Below, one piece after another: positions 17,106 to 25,736 of a stretch of 64,000 bases of DNA. The stretch is from DATATV01 sp035551355. GTDB lineage: Bacteria; Actinomycetota; Actinomycetes; Mycobacteriales; Pseudonocardiaceae. Under the pieces are notes generated by a model. The model was not told the origin of the DNA and ran no database searches. It worked only from the letters and a program-made list of their open reading frames with translations. A program made the position numbers and the translations under genes. The stretch spans positions 73,149-137,148 of the forward strand of contig DASZNF010000035.1 in the NCBI GenBank assembly GCA_035551355.1, in the 5' to 3' direction. The first letter of the stretch is position 1, and every line of letters starts with the position of its first letter.

Positions 17106-17147
17106 CTCCTCGCCGGTCACCCTATGTGGCGGGTGACCGACGAGGAG
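17106..17147 (-). promoter_or_regulatory. Hairpin that can sequester the trmB ribosome-binding site
   Basis: Nested inverted arms: CTCCTCG (17106-17112) with CGAGGAG (17141-17147), and CGGTCACCC (17114-17122) with GGGTGACCG (17131-17139), with one C/A mismatch between them and an 8-base loop. On the trmB strand the SD bases GAGGAGG fall in the 3' outer arm. A TAGGGT -10-like sequence also lies in the loop, so the site might instead be a promoter operator. Confidence 0.55.
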
Positions 17148-17291
17148 GAGGGAGGCCGGTTCGGGCGCCGTTGCCCCACCGAACTCGTGTCGGGTGGCCG
17201 ATGGCCAGCCCCGCCGAACCAACATCGCCGACGGGGCCTGTCGAATCAACCCCTTGACACGGACTTTCCTGGTAACGAAACCGAAACCCGC

Positions 17292-19145
17292 TCAGCCCAG
17301 CCGCTGGCGCAGCGCGGCCAGCTCGTCGCGCAGCGAGGTGGGCACCTTGTCGCCGATCTTGTCGAACCATTCCTCGATCAGCGGCAGCTCGGCCTTCCAC
17401 TCATCCGGGTCGACCCGCAGCGCGGCCTCGATACCGGCCAGGTCCTCGCCAAGGCCCTCGGTGTCGATGTCCTCGATGGTCGGCACCCAGCCGATCGGGG
17501 TCTCGGTGGCCGCGGCCTTGCCCTCGATGCGCTCGATGGCCCACTTCAGCACCCGGGAGTTCTCCCCGAATCCCGGCCACAGGAAGCTCTTGTCCTCGCC
17601 GCGGCGGAACCAGTTGACGTAGAAGATCTTGGGCAGCTTGGCCGCGTCGGCGCTCTTGCCGGTGTCGATCCAGTGCTGGAAGTAGTCCCCGGCGTGGTAG
17701 CCGATGAACGGCAGCATCGCCATCGGGTCCCGGCGCACCACGCCGACCTTGCCCTTGGCCGCCGCGGTGGTCTCGCTGGACAGCGTGGCGCCCATGAAAA
17801 CGCCGTGCTGCCAGTCCCGAGACTCGGTGACCAGCGGGATGGTGCTCGCCCGGCGGCCGCCGAAGAAGATCGCCGAGATCGGCACGCCCCTGGGGTCGTT
17901 GTACTCCGGCGCGATGATCGGGCACTGCGCCATCGGCGTGCAGTAGCGCGAGTTCGGGTGGGCCGCCTTCTCCTCCGAGTCCGGCGTCCAGTCCTGCTTC
18001 TTCCACGAGGTCAGGTGCGCGGGCGGCACCTCGCCCATGCCCTCCCACCACACGTCGCCGTCATCGGTCAGCGCCACGTTGGTGAACACCGTGTTGCCGC
18101 GCTCGATGGTGCGCATCGCGTTCGGGTTGGTGTGCCAGTCGGTGCCCGGCGCCACGCCGAAGAAACCGTTCTCCGGGTTCACCGCGTACAACTGGCCGTC
18201 CTCGCCGAAGCGCATCCAGGCGATGTCGTCGCCCAGCGTCTCCACCTTCCACCCCGGGATGGTCGGCTCCAGCATGGCCAGGTTGGTCTTGCCACAGGCC
18301 GAGGGGAAGGCCGCGGCCACGTAGTAGACCTTGTTCTCCGGGGAGATCAGCTTGAGGATCAGCATGTGCTCGGCCAGCCAGCCCTCGTCCCGGCCCATCA
18401 CCGAGGCGATGCGCAGCGAGAAGCACTTCTTGCCCAGCAACGCGTTCCCGCCGTAGCCGGAGCCGTAGCTCCAGATCATCCGCTCGTCCGGGAACTGGGT
18501 GATGTACTTGGTGGTGTTGCACGGCCACGGCACGTCGGCCTGGCCCGGTTCCAGCGGCGCGCCGACCGAGTGAAGGCAGGGCACGAAGTCGGCCTCGGCG
18601 CCATCGGCGGCCACGAACCGCTCCAGGGCCGGGCGGCCCGAGCGGGTCATCACGTGCATGGACACGACCACGTACTCGGAGTCGGTCAGCTCAACGCCCA
18701 GCATCGGCTTGTCCGCCTCCAGCGGGCCCATGCAGAACGGGATGACGTACATCGTCCGGCCGCGCATGCACCCCCGGTACAGGTCGGTCATGATCGGCTT
18801 CATCTCATCGGGCGCCATCCAGTTGTTGGTGGGCCCGCAGTCGGCCGGGTCCTGCGAACAGATGAAGGTGCGTTCTTCCACTCGCGCCACATCGTCGGGA
18901 TCCGAGGCCGCCCAGAACGAATTCGGTTTGTTCTTCAACCGGGTGAACGTGCCGGCTTCGACGAGTTTGCTCGTCATCCGTTCCCATTCCGACTCGGAAC
19001 CGTCGACCCAGACGATCCGGTCGGGCGTGGTCAGCTCGGCCACCTCCCGCACCCAGGCCAGCAGCCGGGAGTGCGTGGTGGGTGCCTGATCAAGTCCGAG
19101 GGTGCTGGTCTGCGCTGTGACCTCGACGTCTGGCACTGCGGTCAT
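17292..19145 (-). CDS. pckG: Phosphoenolpyruvate carboxykinase (GTP)
   Basis: 617 residues, the normal length for the GTP-dependent enzyme. It converts oxaloacetate and GTP to PEP and CO2 for gluconeogenesis. Visible: the substrate-loop region CNTTKYI, the P-loop/kinase-1 motif FPSACGKTNLAML with the reactive Cys, the following ETLGDDIAWM metal site, and NWFRRGED near the C-terminus. ATG start with a GGAGA-GAGG stretch upstream. A TAACCT -10 candidate lies about 140 bases upstream. The gene is alone on its transcript; trmB follows in the same direction after 192 bases. Confidence 0.96.
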   Translation of the reverse strand: MTAVPDVEVTAQTSTLGLDQAPTTHSRLLAWVREVAELTTPDRIVWVDGSESEWERMTSKLVEAGTFTRLKNKPNSFWAASDPDDVARVEERTFICSQDPADCGPTNNWMAPDEMKPIMTDLYRGCMRGRTMYVIPFCMGPLEADKPMLGVELTDSEYVVVSMHVMTRSGRPALERFVAADGAEADFVPCLHSVGAPLEPGQADVPWPCNTTKYITQFPDERMIWSYGSGYGGNALLGKKCFSLRIASVMGRDEGWLAEHMLILKLISPENKVYYVAAAFPSACGKTNLAMLEPTIPGWKVETLGDDIAWMRFGEDGQLYAVNPENGFFGVAPGTDWHTNPNAMRTIERGNTVFTNVALTDDGDVWWEGMGEVPPAHLTSWKKQDWTPDSEEKAAHPNSRYCTPMAQCPIIAPEYNDPRGVPISAIFFGGRRASTIPLVTESRDWQHGVFMGATLSSETTAAAKGKVGVVRRDPMAMLPFIGYHAGDYFQHWIDTGKSADAAKLPKIFYVNWFRRGEDKSFLWPGFGENSRVLKWAIERIEGKAAATETPIGWVPTIEDIDTEGLGEDLAGIEAALRVDPDEWKAELPLIEEWFDKIGDKVPTSLRDELAALRQRLG

Positions 19146-19522
19146 CTCGCCTCGTCTCCTGACTGGACACCACGAACCCGGTACCGGAGACGAACTCCGA
19201 CCGGGGACGTCACCGTCCTTGGGGATGGCTCCACCCCGCCCGGATGTTCGGGCGTGCGGACTTTATGGGATCTGCCGAGGTTAGCCGCAACACCTTCGGG
19301 ATGACGAGCGCGAACCTGTCGCTTCTCTCACAAGAACAATCAAGTTATCGATTAAGCACCCGTCCGCCCTGCGGTATCCGGGTGATATCGGACAAGCCGG
19401 GACGGGAGGGCACGCCGGACCGGGCGTACCCCGGATTTCCGCTGGGAGTCCGCCGGGTCCGGCATGATCGGTTCAGCGCCGGGCAACCGTTACCGACCCG
19501 ATACGCCCACGGCGGGGAAGGA
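19146..19522. other. Intergenic region upstream of pckG
   Basis: 377 bases between the pckG start and the stop of the next gene. It contains a long pckG leader with a possible TAACCT -10 box on the minus strand near 19280 and an AT-richer patch at about 19325-19355. I see no convincing gene, hairpin terminator or known riboswitch. Confidence 0.6.
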
Positions 19523-20392
19523 TCAGTTCGGGCTGATCCACTGGCCGGTGCCGGCGTCGATGCGCACCACACCCGAGCCCGAGTTCGGCGACCCGTGCCA
19601 GAACCCGTCCGCCGAGCCGGCGGCCGCCGCACTCGGAGCCGCACCGGGGCCGGGGTGGCCGGCCGCGCCGCCCAGGTCGCCCCAGTGCTCGTCGCCGGCC
19701 GCGTCGGACACCGCGCCGCTGGGCGAGGAGCCGTCCGGGCCGCTCTCGGCCGGGCCGACCTCCGGGGTGAACGAACCGGACGCGGTGGAGTCCTCGTGGT
19801 ACTGGCCCTGCGCGTCGAGGTGACCGGTCTCGGTCTCGGTCCACTCGTGGTCGCCGGTGTGCTCGGCGGTCACCACGTGCCCGTCCGGGGAGATCTCCAC
19901 CGCCTGATCGGCCTGGCCGTCGCCGTTGGTGTCGGTGTAGAGGATGGTGTCGCCGTTGGCGTCGTGCACCACCACGGTGTCCGGGGTGCCGTCGGAGTTG
20001 GAGTCCACCGTGGCCGGACCGAGGCTCACCTCGCCGGTGGCCGTGTCCACGCTGATCGACTCCGAGCCGCCGCTGTGCCCGGCCTGCGAGGAGGTGTCCG
20101 GTGCGGGCGAGGAGTCCGCGCCGCCGTCGGTCACCCAGTGCCCGGACGCGGCGTCGAAGTGGGCCTGCCGGGTGACATCGCCCTGGGCGTCCAGTTCGGT
20201 CACCTCGTCGGCCGAGCCGTCGTGGTCGGTGTCGGAGTAGACCAGGTGATCGCCGCCCGCGGTGTCCACCTCGTAGCTGTCCAGCACACCATCGGAGTTG
20301 GTGGAGAAGTTCTCCTGCTCGGTGTACTCGTGGCCATCGACGTCGATCTTCAGCTCGCCGGAATCGCCCGCGTCCCCGTTGTCGATGTACAC
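19523..20392 (-). CDS. DUF6802-like protein with repeated calcium-type loops
   Basis: 289 residues, very acidic (Asp/Gly/Ser/Thr-rich), without signal peptide or membrane segment. It contains four D-x-[DN]-x-DG-x2-D loops (TNSDGVLD, DTDHDGSAD, DSNSDGTPD, DTNGDGQAD), like EF-hand or thrombospondin type 3 loops. They are arranged as an internally duplicated unit of about 45 residues. The C-terminal third is Gly/Ala/Pro-rich and ends in a Trp-containing motif. Family name is a tentative recognition; function unknown, calcium binding inferred. The GTG at 20392 has AGGGGA upstream. Pseudonocardiaceae genomes carry similar proteins. Confidence 0.7.
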   Translation of the reverse strand: MYIDNGDAGDSGELKIDVDGHEYTEQENFSTNSDGVLDSYEVDTAGGDHLVYSDTDHDGSADEVTELDAQGDVTRQAHFDAASGHWVTDGGADSSPAPDTSSQAGHSGGSESISVDTATGEVSLGPATVDSNSDGTPDTVVVHDANGDTILYTDTNGDGQADQAVEISPDGHVVTAEHTGDHEWTETETGHLDAQGQYHEDSTASGSFTPEVGPAESGPDGSSPSGAVSDAAGDEHWGDLGGAAGHPGPGAAPSAAAAGSADGFWHGSPNSGSGVVRIDAGTGQWISPN

Positions 20393-20526
20393 GCTCGTCC
20401 CCTGCCCTCGATGTCGTGCTCGCAATCAGCACTTGGACCAACGTTAGGCCGGTTCGGTTCCCCCAGCCAACCAGTTGACGATTCCCAATCGGGTGGCCGG
20501 GCGGCCGGGCGCCGCGAGCGCGGCGC

Positions 20527-22368
20527 TCAGTGCTTGTCGCGCAGCTCGCGGATGCCGCCCAGCAGCACGCCGATGCGCTCCCGCCCGGCCCGCGCCTCGG
20601 CCAGCTGCCTGCCCACCGCCTGCTGTTGCCTGGCCCGTTCTCCGGCGGCCAGCTTCATGGTCTTGTCGACCTCGCGCAGCTCCGCCTCGATCGACTCGAT
20701 CCGCCGGCCCAGCACGTCGTCCAGGGCCAGCGCCAGCTGCTGCTCGGCCTCGATCAGCTGCTCGGACACCAGCTGGTCCATGGTGGAGCGGGCATCCGCG
20801 ATCGCCTCGGTCAGCCACTGCTTCATCTGCTGCTTCTCCGCGGCGTGCTTGCGGGTGCGGGCCAGCCACCAGCCCGCGCCCAGCCCGATCACGATGGTCG
20901 CCGGCAGCACGAACGGGTTCAACGCGGCCACCCCCAGCCCGGCCAGCGGCAGCGCCGCCACCCGGGCCGCGCCGAACCCGCCGGTCACCCCCATGAACAC
21001 CAGCAGCCGGTCCTCGGCGTTGGGCGCGCGCTTCTCCGGCGGCCGCAACGACACCGGCGGCCGCTCGCCCCGGGCGAACTGGGCCCGGATCACGTCCAGC
21101 TCCTCGGCCGAGAACAACTCGGCCAGCGACACCTCGCTCACCCGGTCCAGCCGCGCGGACAACCCGGCCGACAGGCGCCCGGACACCAGCTGCAACGCGG
21201 TGTCCACCTGCTCGGGCAGTCCCGGCAGCGCCTCCCGGTCGGCCGAGTCGATGGCCTGGCGGAACCAGGACTGCAGATCCCGGATCTCCTTGCTCACCTC
21301 GTGATTGGTCTCCACCCGGGCCCGCTGCACCTCACCGCGCAGCTTCACCTGCCAGCCCCGGGTGGACGAGCGGCGCAGCGTCGCCAGCTCGTCCCGGCGG
21401 GCCCGCAACGCCTCGGCCTCGTCCTCGGCCCCGGTCAGCGCCCGCTGCCTACCGGCCAGCTCCGCCTCCCACGCGGCCAGCCCGGTGTCCAGCGCCCGCA
21501 ACCCGTTGGCCTGGACCAGCATCACCGACCGCCCCACCACCAGCTCCTGCAGTGCGGTCTGCACCTGCGGGATCCCGGCCCGCTCGCGCAGCATCGCCGC
21601 CGCGTCCGGGTTGGGCGCGGTCGCGGCCAGCTCGAACATCCGGGCCGACACCGGATGGAACACCGCGTCGGCGAACCGGGGCGCGTACTTGGCCAGCAGT
21701 TCCTTGTTCGCGGCCAGCACCTGCCGCCAGCCGCGGAACGCGTCGGTCTTGGTCAGCGCGAACACCACGGTCTCCACCCGGTCGCCGACCTCCCGCAGGA
21801 ACCCCAGTTCCGAGGCGGTCAGCGGGGCCGAGGCGTCCACCACGAACAACAGCGCGGTCGCCGCCTCCGCCGCCTCCTTGGCCAGCTCCCCGTGCATCGA
21901 GTCCAGCCCGCCGACCCCCGGGGTGTCGACCAGGGTCAGCCGGTCCAGCAGCGGCACCGGCCCGGCCACCCGCACGTACCGCGGCGGCAGCTGACCCTCC
22001 GGCAGCGTGCCCGACGTGGACACCCAGGCCGGCAACTGGGCCAGCTCGAAGGCCACCGGCTCCAGCTCCCCCGGGTAACAGGCCAGCGCCTTCCAGTCGT
22101 CGGCGTGCTCGAACACCAGATAGGTCGCGGTGGCCGTGTCCGCGTCCACCGGGGACAGTCCCGGCGTGGCCAGCAACGCGTTGACCAGCGAACTCTTCCC
22201 CCGGTTGGTCTCCCCGACGACCACGACGGTCGGGCTGGCCGGGCGCCGGGCCCGCACCTGCTCCACCCACTCCGCGGTGGCCGGGTCCCCCTGCCTGAGC
22301 AGCGCCAGCACCTGTTGCGCGGTCTGCTTCACCGCCTGTGGCAGCGGGATCCTGGCCGGCGAGCTCAC
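20527..22368 (-). CDS. Dynamin-like GTPase, membrane-associated (second of pair)
   Basis: 613 residues. The GTPase domain has the P-loop GETNRGKSS (52-60), DTPGVGGLD for G3 and LTKTD for G4. A long helical stalk follows with EAEALRARRDELATLR-type heptads. Two adjacent hydrophobic helices (about 420-470) could be the membrane paddle, followed by another coiled coil to the C-terminus. Bacterial dynamin-like proteins, including mycobacterial IniA/IniC, remodel or protect membranes. The GTG overlaps the stop of the GrpE-like gene (GTGA), so translation is probably coupled. Last gene of a three-gene operon with a second dynamin. Confidence 0.85.
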   Translation of the reverse strand: MSSPARIPLPQAVKQTAQQVLALLRQGDPATAEWVEQVRARRPASPTVVVVGETNRGKSSLVNALLATPGLSPVDADTATATYLVFEHADDWKALACYPGELEPVAFELAQLPAWVSTSGTLPEGQLPPRYVRVAGPVPLLDRLTLVDTPGVGGLDSMHGELAKEAAEAATALLFVVDASAPLTASELGFLREVGDRVETVVFALTKTDAFRGWRQVLAANKELLAKYAPRFADAVFHPVSARMFELAATAPNPDAAAMLRERAGIPQVQTALQELVVGRSVMLVQANGLRALDTGLAAWEAELAGRQRALTGAEDEAEALRARRDELATLRRSSTRGWQVKLRGEVQRARVETNHEVSKEIRDLQSWFRQAIDSADREALPGLPEQVDTALQLVSGRLSAGLSARLDRVSEVSLAELFSAEELDVIRAQFARGERPPVSLRPPEKRAPNAEDRLLVFMGVTGGFGAARVAALPLAGLGVAALNPFVLPATIVIGLGAGWWLARTRKHAAEKQQMKQWLTEAIADARSTMDQLVSEQLIEAEQQLALALDDVLGRRIESIEAELREVDKTMKLAAGERARQQQAVGRQLAEARAGRERIGVLLGGIRELRDKH

Positions 22369-22841
22369 GCCTGCGCCCGCAGCTGGTAGACGATCACCAC
22401 CGGCGCGCGCAGCACCCGCCCGCGGTCGGTGAACCCGACCACCTCGGTCTCCGCGACCACCCCGTCCAGACCGGTGTCCTGGGTGGGCAGGGTGCCGCCC
22501 GCCTCGTGCACCGACGGGTCGAACCGCTGCCCGTCCGGGCGCACCGCGAGGACCCCGGCCTCGGCCAGACCGTGCTCGATGCGCTGCGCCACCCCGGAAC
22601 TGCGGGCCCGGTCCAGCGCGTACAGGCACAACGCCACCAGCGACCGCCGCTCGCCAAGCGCCTGATCCAGCAGCCCGAACGACGGGTCGGCCGGCTCCGC
22701 CGGATTGGCCGCCCAGGCCGCGAACGCCTCGGTCGCCGGTTCCGGGCCGGCCGGCGCGACGGTGGCGGGTTCGACATTCGGGGTCACGTCGGGTTTCGAC
22801 GCATCCGCGTCCCCCGTGGTTCCCCGTGTTTGCTCGGTCAT
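22365..22841 (-). CDS. GrpE-like protein between two dynamin genes
   Basis: 158 residues. The first 50 or so residues are low-complexity (Ala/Pro/Thr/Glu). A short helical part and a C-terminal beta domain follow with the GrpE-like signature FDPSVHEA, then GVVAETEVVGFTDRGRVLRAPVVIV. The long N-terminal coiled coil of true GrpE is mostly missing, so it is unlikely to be the housekeeping DnaK exchange factor. ATGA overlap with the upstream dynamin gene and GTGA overlap with the downstream one show tight coupling. A role as partner of the dynamins is inferred from context only. Confidence 0.75.
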   Translation of the reverse strand: MTEQTRGTTGDADASKPDVTPNVEPATVAPAGPEPATEAFAAWAANPAEPADPSFGLLDQALGERRSLVALCLYALDRARSSGVAQRIEHGLAEAGVLAVRPDGQRFDPSVHEAGGTLPTQDTGLDGVVAETEVVGFTDRGRVLRAPVVIVYQLRAQA

Positions 22842-24439
22842 GCCTGCCCCAGTTGTTCCCGAAGCTGCTGCCACAGCAGGAAGTACGCCCGGTGCACCAC
22901 GTGCGCCACCCGGCCCTGCGCCGGGGTGGCCCCGAACGAGGCGAACGAACGCCACCACCCGGCCCGCTCCAGCGCGTAGGCCGCGTGATCGGCCATGGAC
23001 CGCCCGGGCAGGCCCAGCTGCTCGGCCACGGTCGCCGTGCTGCCCACCCGCAACACCTCCTCGGCCAGATCCTCGGGCATGTCGACCGCGCCCGAGGCGA
23101 CCAGTGTCAACGCCTCCAGCAGGCGCAGCTGATGCGCCTCCGGCTTGGTCAGCAGCACCTCGATCGCGTCGTGCACCCGCTGCCGCTCCCCGGCGTCGCC
23201 GGAGGCGTGGGCCAGCGCGGTGATCGAGGCCAGCGCGGCCGCCGCCTTGATGCCGTCGGCCCGGGCCCGGAACACCCCGTCCAGCCGGCCCCGCACCCCG
23301 GCCAGCCCGGAGTGCGACAACAGCAACCGGCGCAACGCCCCCGCGGTGAGCTGCGGGTTCTCCCGCAACGCGGTCACCGCCTTGTCCACCCCGTACAGAT
23401 CCAGCTTCTCCAGCAGGCGCACCCGGGTGCCGGCCGGCACCGGCGCCTCCCAGCTGGTGAACAGATCGGCCGAGATGGTCATGGTCTGCCAGTCGGTCTC
23501 GTTCACCTCGGCCAGCGCCCGCAGCGCGTCCGCGTCGGCCGAGGTGAACCCGCCGGTCTCGCACGCCTCGGCCAGCAGCCCGATCACCGGCAGCACATCG
23601 GCCACCCGCGGCTTGAGCAGCGCCGCCTGCTTCCCGGCCAGCAGCTCCGCCGCCCGCCACACGTCCCCGCCGGCCCCGGCCACCGACTCCGGGGCGATGG
23701 TGTCCACCTTGTTCAGCACCGCGATCGCGTTCACCGGCCCGGCCTCCCGGCTGGCCGTGGCCGCGCTGAACGCGGCCAGCGCCTGCTGATCGTCGGCGCG
23801 CACCGACTGGGTGACCACGTAGAGCACCGCCTCGGCCCCGGCCACCGCACTGGTCGACACCGTGTCCAGCTCGTCGGCTCCGCCCGGCTCGGCGTCCCCG
23901 TCGCGTGGTTCGAGCACCGGGCCGGAGTCGCCGTGCAGCAACGCCTCGGTGCGGGCCACCGACACCGCGTCCAGCGAGCCGAGCCCGGGCGTGTCGATCA
24001 CGGTCAGCTCGCGCAGCACGTCGTTGGTCAGATACGCCTCAAGGTGCGACACCCGCTGCGCCGCGTCCGCACCCGACAGGCTCAGATCGGCCGGGATCAT
24101 GCCGTTGGCGTCGAAGGGCAGCACCTGCCTGCGGCCGTCGGTGAACACCACCTCCACCCGGTCCACCGTGCCGTAGGAGAACCGGGTCACCAGCCGGGTG
24201 CACTCGCCGATGTCGGTGGGCGCCACCCGGCGGCCGATCAGCGCGTTCACCAGCGTCGACTTGCCCGACTTGATCCGGCCGGCCACCGCGACCTGCAACG
24301 GCGCGGACAGCCGCCGCAGCACCTCGCGAAAACCGGCCGCCGTCCCCGGCCCCACCTGGGGCTGCAAGCGCACACACAGGTTCGCCACCGCGGCCGACAG
24401 GGGACCGGCCAGCCGCTGTGCTTCGGGCCCGGTCGTCAC
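22838..24439 (-). CDS. Dynamin-like GTPase (first of pair)
   Basis: 533 residues. P-loop GRIKSGKST (54-62), a conserved Thr in TRLVT for switch I, DTPGLGSLD for G3 and LNKVD for G4. The C-terminal 280 residues are helical without an obvious membrane segment, unlike the second dynamin of the operon. This fits a pair in which one GTPase is soluble and one membrane-inserting. I chose GTG at 24439 because GGGAG lies 9 bases upstream; a TTG two codons earlier is too close to it. Divergent from the two-component genes with a 70-base gap. First gene of the operon. Confidence 0.84.
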   Translation of the reverse strand: MTTGPEAQRLAGPLSAAVANLCVRLQPQVGPGTAAGFREVLRRLSAPLQVAVAGRIKSGKSTLVNALIGRRVAPTDIGECTRLVTRFSYGTVDRVEVVFTDGRRQVLPFDANGMIPADLSLSGADAAQRVSHLEAYLTNDVLRELTVIDTPGLGSLDAVSVARTEALLHGDSGPVLEPRDGDAEPGGADELDTVSTSAVAGAEAVLYVVTQSVRADDQQALAAFSAATASREAGPVNAIAVLNKVDTIAPESVAGAGGDVWRAAELLAGKQAALLKPRVADVLPVIGLLAEACETGGFTSADADALRALAEVNETDWQTMTISADLFTSWEAPVPAGTRVRLLEKLDLYGVDKAVTALRENPQLTAGALRRLLLSHSGLAGVRGRLDGVFRARADGIKAAAALASITALAHASGDAGERQRVHDAIEVLLTKPEAHQLRLLEALTLVASGAVDMPEDLAEEVLRVGSTATVAEQLGLPGRSMADHAAYALERAGWWRSFASFGATPAQGRVAHVVHRAYFLLWQQLREQLGQA

Positions 24440-24509
24440 GCGCAAATGCTCCCACGGGTCGTCCTGCAGGATGACGTGTGTTGACCATCCCGCTGCCTAA
24501 CCTGGTCGG

Positions 24510-25736
24510 GTGCGGAGGTTGAGCCTGTGGATGCGGCGGCATCCGGTGTTCGGAGACAGCGTGATCGCCGCCGCGATCGCGGCGTTCGACCTGTCCGCCC
24601 TGACGAACTCCTTCACCAGCCACTACCCGCTGGCGTACTGGTCGGTTTTCGTGCTGATGCTGGTGCCGCTGGTGTTCCGCCGCAAACAACCGCTGCTGGT
24701 CGCCTACGTGGTGGCCGCGGGCGGGGTGGTTCAGCTGCTCACCCACGGCAGCGTCAACGACCACTACGAGATGATCATCCGGCCGGCCGATCTGGCCCTG
24801 GCCATCTCGCTGTACACCCTGGTCGTCTACGTCGGCCGCAAACCGGCGCTGCTCTACGCAGGCATCCTGCTGGTGGGCACCGCGATCTTCCTGATCTGGC
24901 GGATCGCCGGCCTGTCCGACGCCGCCGCGCTGGGCATCGGCGCCCTGCTGATCTTCGGCTTCAGCTGGGTGCTCGGCGAGTTCGTCGGAGCCCGGCGGGC
25001 CTACGACGCCGAGGTGCGCCACCGGCTGCGGCTGATGGAAACCGAACGCGACCAGCACACCCGCATCGCGGTGGCGGCCGAACGCGCGCGCATCGCCCGC
25101 GAACTGCACGACGTGGTCGCGCACGCGGTCAGCGTCATCGTGGTCCAGTCCGACGGCGCCGCCTACGCCATCCGGGCCGACCCCGAACTGGCCCAGTCCG
25201 CGGTGCGCACCATCTCCGACACCGGCCGCCAGGCCCTGATCGAACTGCGCAGCCTGCTGGACGTGCTGCGCGGCGACGGCGACACCCCCGACCAGCGCAC
25301 CCCGCAACCGGACATCGGCGCCCTGCCCGAACTGGTCCGCACCGTCACCGATACCGGCCTGCCGGTGGAGCTGGACCTGCGCGGCGAACTCACCGGCCTG
25401 CCCGCCACCGTCGGCCTCGGCCTCTACCGGATCGTGCAGGAAGCGCTGACCAATACCCTCAAACACGCCGGGCCCGGCGCCCGCGCAACGGTACGGGTGG
25501 AGCGGGTCGGCGGGCTGGTCGAGGTCGAGGTCCGCGACGACGGCCCCGGCCTGTCCGGCCGCGGGCGCACCCCGGCCCTGGTGTCCGGCGGCAACGGCCT
25601 GATCGGCATGCGCGAACGGGCCAGCGTGCTGGGCGGCACCCTGGACGCCGGGCCGCTGCATCCCGCCGGCTGGCGGGTGCGCGCCACCTTCCCGGTGCGC
25701 CCGGTGCAACCGGCCCCGCTACCGTCACCCACGTGA
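24510..25736 (+). CDS. Sensor histidine kinase, NarL/DesK-type (HisKA_3)
   Basis: 408 residues. Five or so transmembrane helices fill residues 15-160. The dimerisation/phosphoacceptor motif ERARIARELHDVVAH has its His at 200. An HATPase domain follows with EALTNTLKHA, DDGPGLSG and GGNGLIGMRER boxes. It phosphorylates the response regulator encoded next, with a GTGA overlap. The signal is unknown; the lack of an extracellular domain suggests membrane-state sensing. The GTG at 24510 lies 6 bases after TAACCT and lacks a ribosome-binding site, so the operon mRNA is probably leaderless. Divergent from the dynamin operon, which it could control. Confidence 0.9.
   Translation: MRRLSLWMRRHPVFGDSVIAAAIAAFDLSALTNSFTSHYPLAYWSVFVLMLVPLVFRRKQPLLVAYVVAAGGVVQLLTHGSVNDHYEMIIRPADLALAISLYTLVVYVGRKPALLYAGILLVGTAIFLIWRIAGLSDAAALGIGALLIFGFSWVLGEFVGARRAYDAEVRHRLRLMETERDQHTRIAVAAERARIARELHDVVAHAVSVIVVQSDGAAYAIRADPELAQSAVRTISDTGRQALIELRSLLDVLRGDGDTPDQRTPQPDIGALPELVRTVTDTGLPVELDLRGELTGLPATVGLGLYRIVQEALTNTLKHAGPGARATVRVERVGGLVEVEVRDDGPGLSGRGRTPALVSGGNGLIGMRERASVLGGTLDAGPLHPAGWRVRATFPVRPVQPAPLPSPT

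Noticed and set aside
17249..17275. TTGACA promoter-like sequence on the plus strand
   Set aside because: No -10 at 16-18 bases and no plus-strand gene downstream before pckG antisense DNA.
15102..19304. Very long open frame on the plus strand, antisense to nos, trmB and pckG
   Set aside because: It mirrors the third-position GC bias of the opposite-strand genes, has Arg/Gly/Ala/His-rich translation and no domain; three well-supported genes lie on the other strand.
24443..24445. TTG start for the first dynamin gene
   Set aside because: The GGGAG sequence is only 3 bases away, too close; the GTG two codons later has 9-base spacing.
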